64,000 nt of DNA, taken from assembly GCF_038595065.1 (NCBI RefSeq), contig NZ_CP152003.1, positions 290,001 through 354,000 on the forward strand, written 5' to 3'. A program made the translations under genes and the position numbers. This document shows, piece after piece, positions 61,869-64,000 of the stretch (within the stretch, counting starts at the first letter, position 1; each line of letters opens with the position of its first letter). The stretch is from Sutcliffiella sp. FSL R7-0096 (lineage in GTDB: Bacteria; Bacillota; Bacilli; Bacillales; Bacillaceae_I). Below the pieces are notes generated by a model that searched no databases, was not told the DNA's origin, and worked only from the letters and a program-made list of their open reading frames with translations.

Positions 61869-63589
61869 GAGAATTAGCACATGTTGTGAAACTGGTCATG
61901 TTGGAAAAGAAAGACATACTCCTGTCCATTTTGCTCGGATTCTCTGCAGGGATTACGGCTGTGGGGCTGTTTGCCTCTAGTGGTTACCTCATTTCCAAGG
62001 CGGCACTTGCTCCACCGATCTATACGTTGACGGTGATGATTGCGGTATTGAAGCTTTTCGGTTTTGCGAGGGCATTCAGCCGCTACGGCGAGAGACTATA
62101 CTCGCATAGGGCGACCTTTACAATATTAAGTAATCTACGCGTTTCTTTTTATAAAAAAATAGAGCCCCTTGCGCCACAGATTTTTCAGAAGTATCGCAGC
62201 GGCGATTTGCTTGCACGGATTGTGGGGGACGTGGAGAGCTTGCAGAATTTCTTTCTTCGCGTATTTTATCCACCGATTGTGCTAGTGCTCATCTTTTTAA
62301 GTACGATATTTTTCATTTCGTTTTTCTCTGTGTATTTAGCAGTAGTGATGTTGATCGGACTGATTTTGACAGGCTTTGTGGTACCGGCTATCTTTGCGGT
62401 AGGACAACGTCGATTGCAAAATCGTGTCAGGGAAGAGCGAGGGTCGCTTTCTACAGAGGTGACGGAGCTACTTTACGGATTCCGGGATTTGAAAATCTAT
62501 CAGCAACTGGAAGGTAAGGAAAAGTTGCTTGCCGATGCTGCAGGTTCTTATGTGGCGGAGCAAGAGCGAGAAGGGAAACAGGCGATGTTCAATCAATCGG
62601 TGAACACGTTTATCACGTTGCTTGTTTCATGGACCTTGCTTGCACTTGGAGCCTATCTGACGGTGGAAGGACAGTTTGATGGGCTGTTCCTTGCGATGCT
62701 TGTGATGATCTCCTTGACTGTATTTGAAAATGCCGCGCCGATGGCGGTTTTCCCTAATCATTATGAAGATAGCAGACGGGCTGCAGCAAGGCTGAATGAT
62801 GTGGTGAGTGTGGAATCGCCAGCCAGGGACGCAACTTTGGGATCAAAGATGGACTTACCAGCAAATAAGGCGTTTTCCTTCCAAATGAGAGATGTTAACT
62901 TCCGTTTTCCGGGAGAATCCCGCCTGACATTGGACGGGGTGAGTATCAACTTGCCTGAAGGATCCAAAACGGCAATCGTCGGTCCAAGCGGATCCGGTAA
63001 ATCTACGTTATTACAGCTGCTGTTGAAAATCTATGACGCGGAGAAAGGGATTGTTTCACTGGATGAGTGGGATTATGCTGCAGTGGAGCAGGAGGACCTG
63101 TGGAGCAAAGCGAATGTCGTCATGCAGGAAAACCACTTTTTCTACGGCACGATCAGGGAGAATCTAGCTCTTGCCAAGGATGGACTGGGCGATGAGGAGA
63201 TGCTGGAGGCGTTGGGCGCAGTGAAGCTTGACGGGTTCTCTTTGGATGATGAGGTGTTGGAAAAAGGGGAGAATCTTTCCGGTGGAGAGAAACAACGCCT
63301 AGCGATAGCACGTTCGTTGCTGAAGGCAGAACGCTTGTGGTTGCTGGATGAGCCGACCTCCTCCGTGGATGCTGTGACAGAAGCGACGATTTTGGAGGAG
63401 CTTTTTGAAAAAGCGGCAGATGATACATTGGTGCTCGTAAGTCATCGATTGACTGGCCTGGAGAAGATGGATCGGATCATTGTCATGGAGAATGGCCGTG
63501 TTGTGGAGGCAGGCACGTTTGATGAATTGATGAAGGCGCAAGGTTATTTTTATGAGATGAAAGAGATTGAGAAGAGTGTGTTTATGTAA
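61865..63589 (+). CDS. cydC: Thiol reductant ABC exporter, second subunit (CydC type)
   Basis: 574-residue partner half-transporter. Six helices (about 18-305, including LYSHRATFTILSNLRVSFY in the first intracellular loop). The ATPase has Walker A GPSGSGKS (near 373-380), signature LSGGEKQR (near 472) and Walker B LWLLDEPTSSVD. ATGA overlap with cydD indicates a heterodimer. Last gene of the operon; a hairpin follows. Confidence 0.92.
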   Translation: MRELAHVVKLVMLEKKDILLSILLGFSAGITAVGLFASSGYLISKAALAPPIYTLTVMIAVLKLFGFARAFSRYGERLYSHRATFTILSNLRVSFYKKIEPLAPQIFQKYRSGDLLARIVGDVESLQNFFLRVFYPPIVLVLIFLSTIFFISFFSVYLAVVMLIGLILTGFVVPAIFAVGQRRLQNRVREERGSLSTEVTELLYGFRDLKIYQQLEGKEKLLADAAGSYVAEQEREGKQAMFNQSVNTFITLLVSWTLLALGAYLTVEGQFDGLFLAMLVMISLTVFENAAPMAVFPNHYEDSRRAAARLNDVVSVESPARDATLGSKMDLPANKAFSFQMRDVNFRFPGESRLTLDGVSINLPEGSKTAIVGPSGSGKSTLLQLLLKIYDAEKGIVSLDEWDYAAVEQEDLWSKANVVMQENHFFYGTIRENLALAKDGLGDEEMLEALGAVKLDGFSLDDEVLEKGENLSGGEKQRLAIARSLLKAERLWLLDEPTSSVDAVTEATILEELFEKAADDTLVLVSHRLTGLEKMDRIIVMENGRVVEAGTFDELMKAQGYFYEMKEIEKSVFM

Positions 63590-63612
63590 GTTGGGGGCTT
63601 TGTTTTGATCTG

Positions 63613-63655
63613 GCCGTCTGGGGAGAATTGCTGATCCTTGGACGGCTATATTTTA
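63613..63655 (+). terminator. Probable terminator after cydDC
   Basis: GCCGTC (63613-63618) pairs with GACGGC (63641-63646), with GGGA/TCC inside and a TATATTTTATAT tail. Moderate stem. Confidence 0.6.
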
Positions 63656-63702
63656 TATTGGATGGGGGCGAAGGGGCTGGTTGGGATTGGCGGAAAAATG
63701 AA

Positions 63703-63912
63703 ATGTCCGAAGTTTTTCTGATCTTGTCCGAAGATTTGGCGGAGTTGTCCGAAGATTCGAGAAAGTTGTCCAAAGTTTTGGGATTCTTGTCCGAACCAAA
63801 TTTTCAATTGTCCAAACGCCGCCCACTCTTGTCCGAACAAGCTATGGCAAATGTCCGAACCCCCATCCCAAAAGCATATTAAGTGTACGAACCCATGAAA
63901 TAGTTGTCCGAA
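63703..63912. repeat. 21-bp-pitch array, core TTGTCCGAA (reverse of the 50.4-kb array)
   Basis: GTCC occurs at 63705, 63726, 63747, 63768, 63789, 63810, 63831, 63853 and 63906, with a mutated unit (GTACG) at 63884. Spacings are 21 six times, then 22, 31 and 22. Core TTGTCCGAA or TTGTCCAAA. It is the reverse complement of the 50351 core. The last 90 bases of the window show no gene. Confidence 0.92.
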
Positions 63913-64000
63913 TGCTTTTTCACAATCTTAAAATCCCACAAATCCCCCCAATATCAGCATAATACAAACATTCAAAAGACTAATTTGCCAAAAACCCTTC

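Noticed and set aside
63628-63882. Protein-coding gene with heptad repeats over the TTGTCCGAA array
   Set aside because: Both strands stay open only because the 21-bp pitch is a multiple of three. There is no ribosome site, and the spacers drift freely at all codon positions.

Overview
The window looks like the chromosome of an aerobic, spore-forming member of the Bacillaceae. GC content is moderate to low, Shine-Dalgarno sites are strong (AAGGAGG-like), and TTG and GTG starts are frequent. A CotF-type spore coat protein, an adenine riboswitch of the B. subtilis pbuE type, a SAM-I leader on a metI-metC-yitJ-metH operon, and apparent PerR, Fur, Rex and Fnr sites all fit. The species cannot be named from this sequence. 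No rRNA, tRNA, phage or autonomous transposon was found.

Layout. 1-3.6 kb: an adenine riboswitch drives adenosine/adenine deaminase, followed by a BrnQ transporter and a divergent GntR regulator sharing three operator copies. 3.6-5.3 kb: a zone of gene decay with a multiply broken glycolipid-binding-domain gene and a collapsed transporter gene around an intact methyltransferase. 6.2-10.6 kb: an inverted-repeat element, then an ABC exporter with its sensor kinase and response regulator. 10.7-18 kb: an acetyltransferase, katG with a PerR-like box, a Fur-box ferredoxin-NADP reductase, glutaminyl-tRNA synthetase (not universal in bacilli), and a 52-bp tandem array. 18-26.2 kb: a ba3-type cytochrome oxidase operon led by a separate CuA lipoprotein and an apparent Fnr-class activator site, then a DUF2935 protein, a manganese catalase, a PadR-DUF4188 pair and a DUF2243-CtaG pair. 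26.2-37.2 kb: spore coat protein, YbjQ-like protein, TipA/Mta-type MerR regulator, CNNM/HlyC-type protein, a SEDS glycosyltransferase, a frameshifted ECF sigma factor with its putative anti-sigma gene, a secreted subtilisin, and a PadR-DUF1129-HAAS operon with three operators. 37.3-44.7 kb: a second, LnrJK-LnrLMN-like sensor/exporter set with a DUF58 protein between the two halves. 44.8-51.4 kb: a chemoreceptor, an ECF sigma/anti-sigma pair and a four-LysM protein. 51.5-59.5 kb: the SAM-riboswitch methionine operon. 60-63.6 kb: the CydDC exporter behind a Rex-like box.

Functionally the window is rich in respiratory and redox genes (ba3 oxidase, CuA proteins, CtaG-like protein, CydDC, KatG, Mn catalase, ferredoxin reductase), envelope-stress exporters and sulfur amino acid synthesis.

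The most unusual feature is non-coding. Six intergenic regions carry short arrays in which a locus-specific core of about 7-12 nt recurs at a pitch of 20-21 bp, close to two turns of B-DNA, with unrelated sequence between cores. Two of these, 13 kb apart and in opposite orientation, share the same core (TTCGGACAA / TTGTCCGAA). A 52-bp array at 17.4 kb has outer units forming hairpins with compensatory changes. A family of non-autonomous inverted-repeat elements (two full copies with 6-bp target duplications and one minimal copy) is also present.
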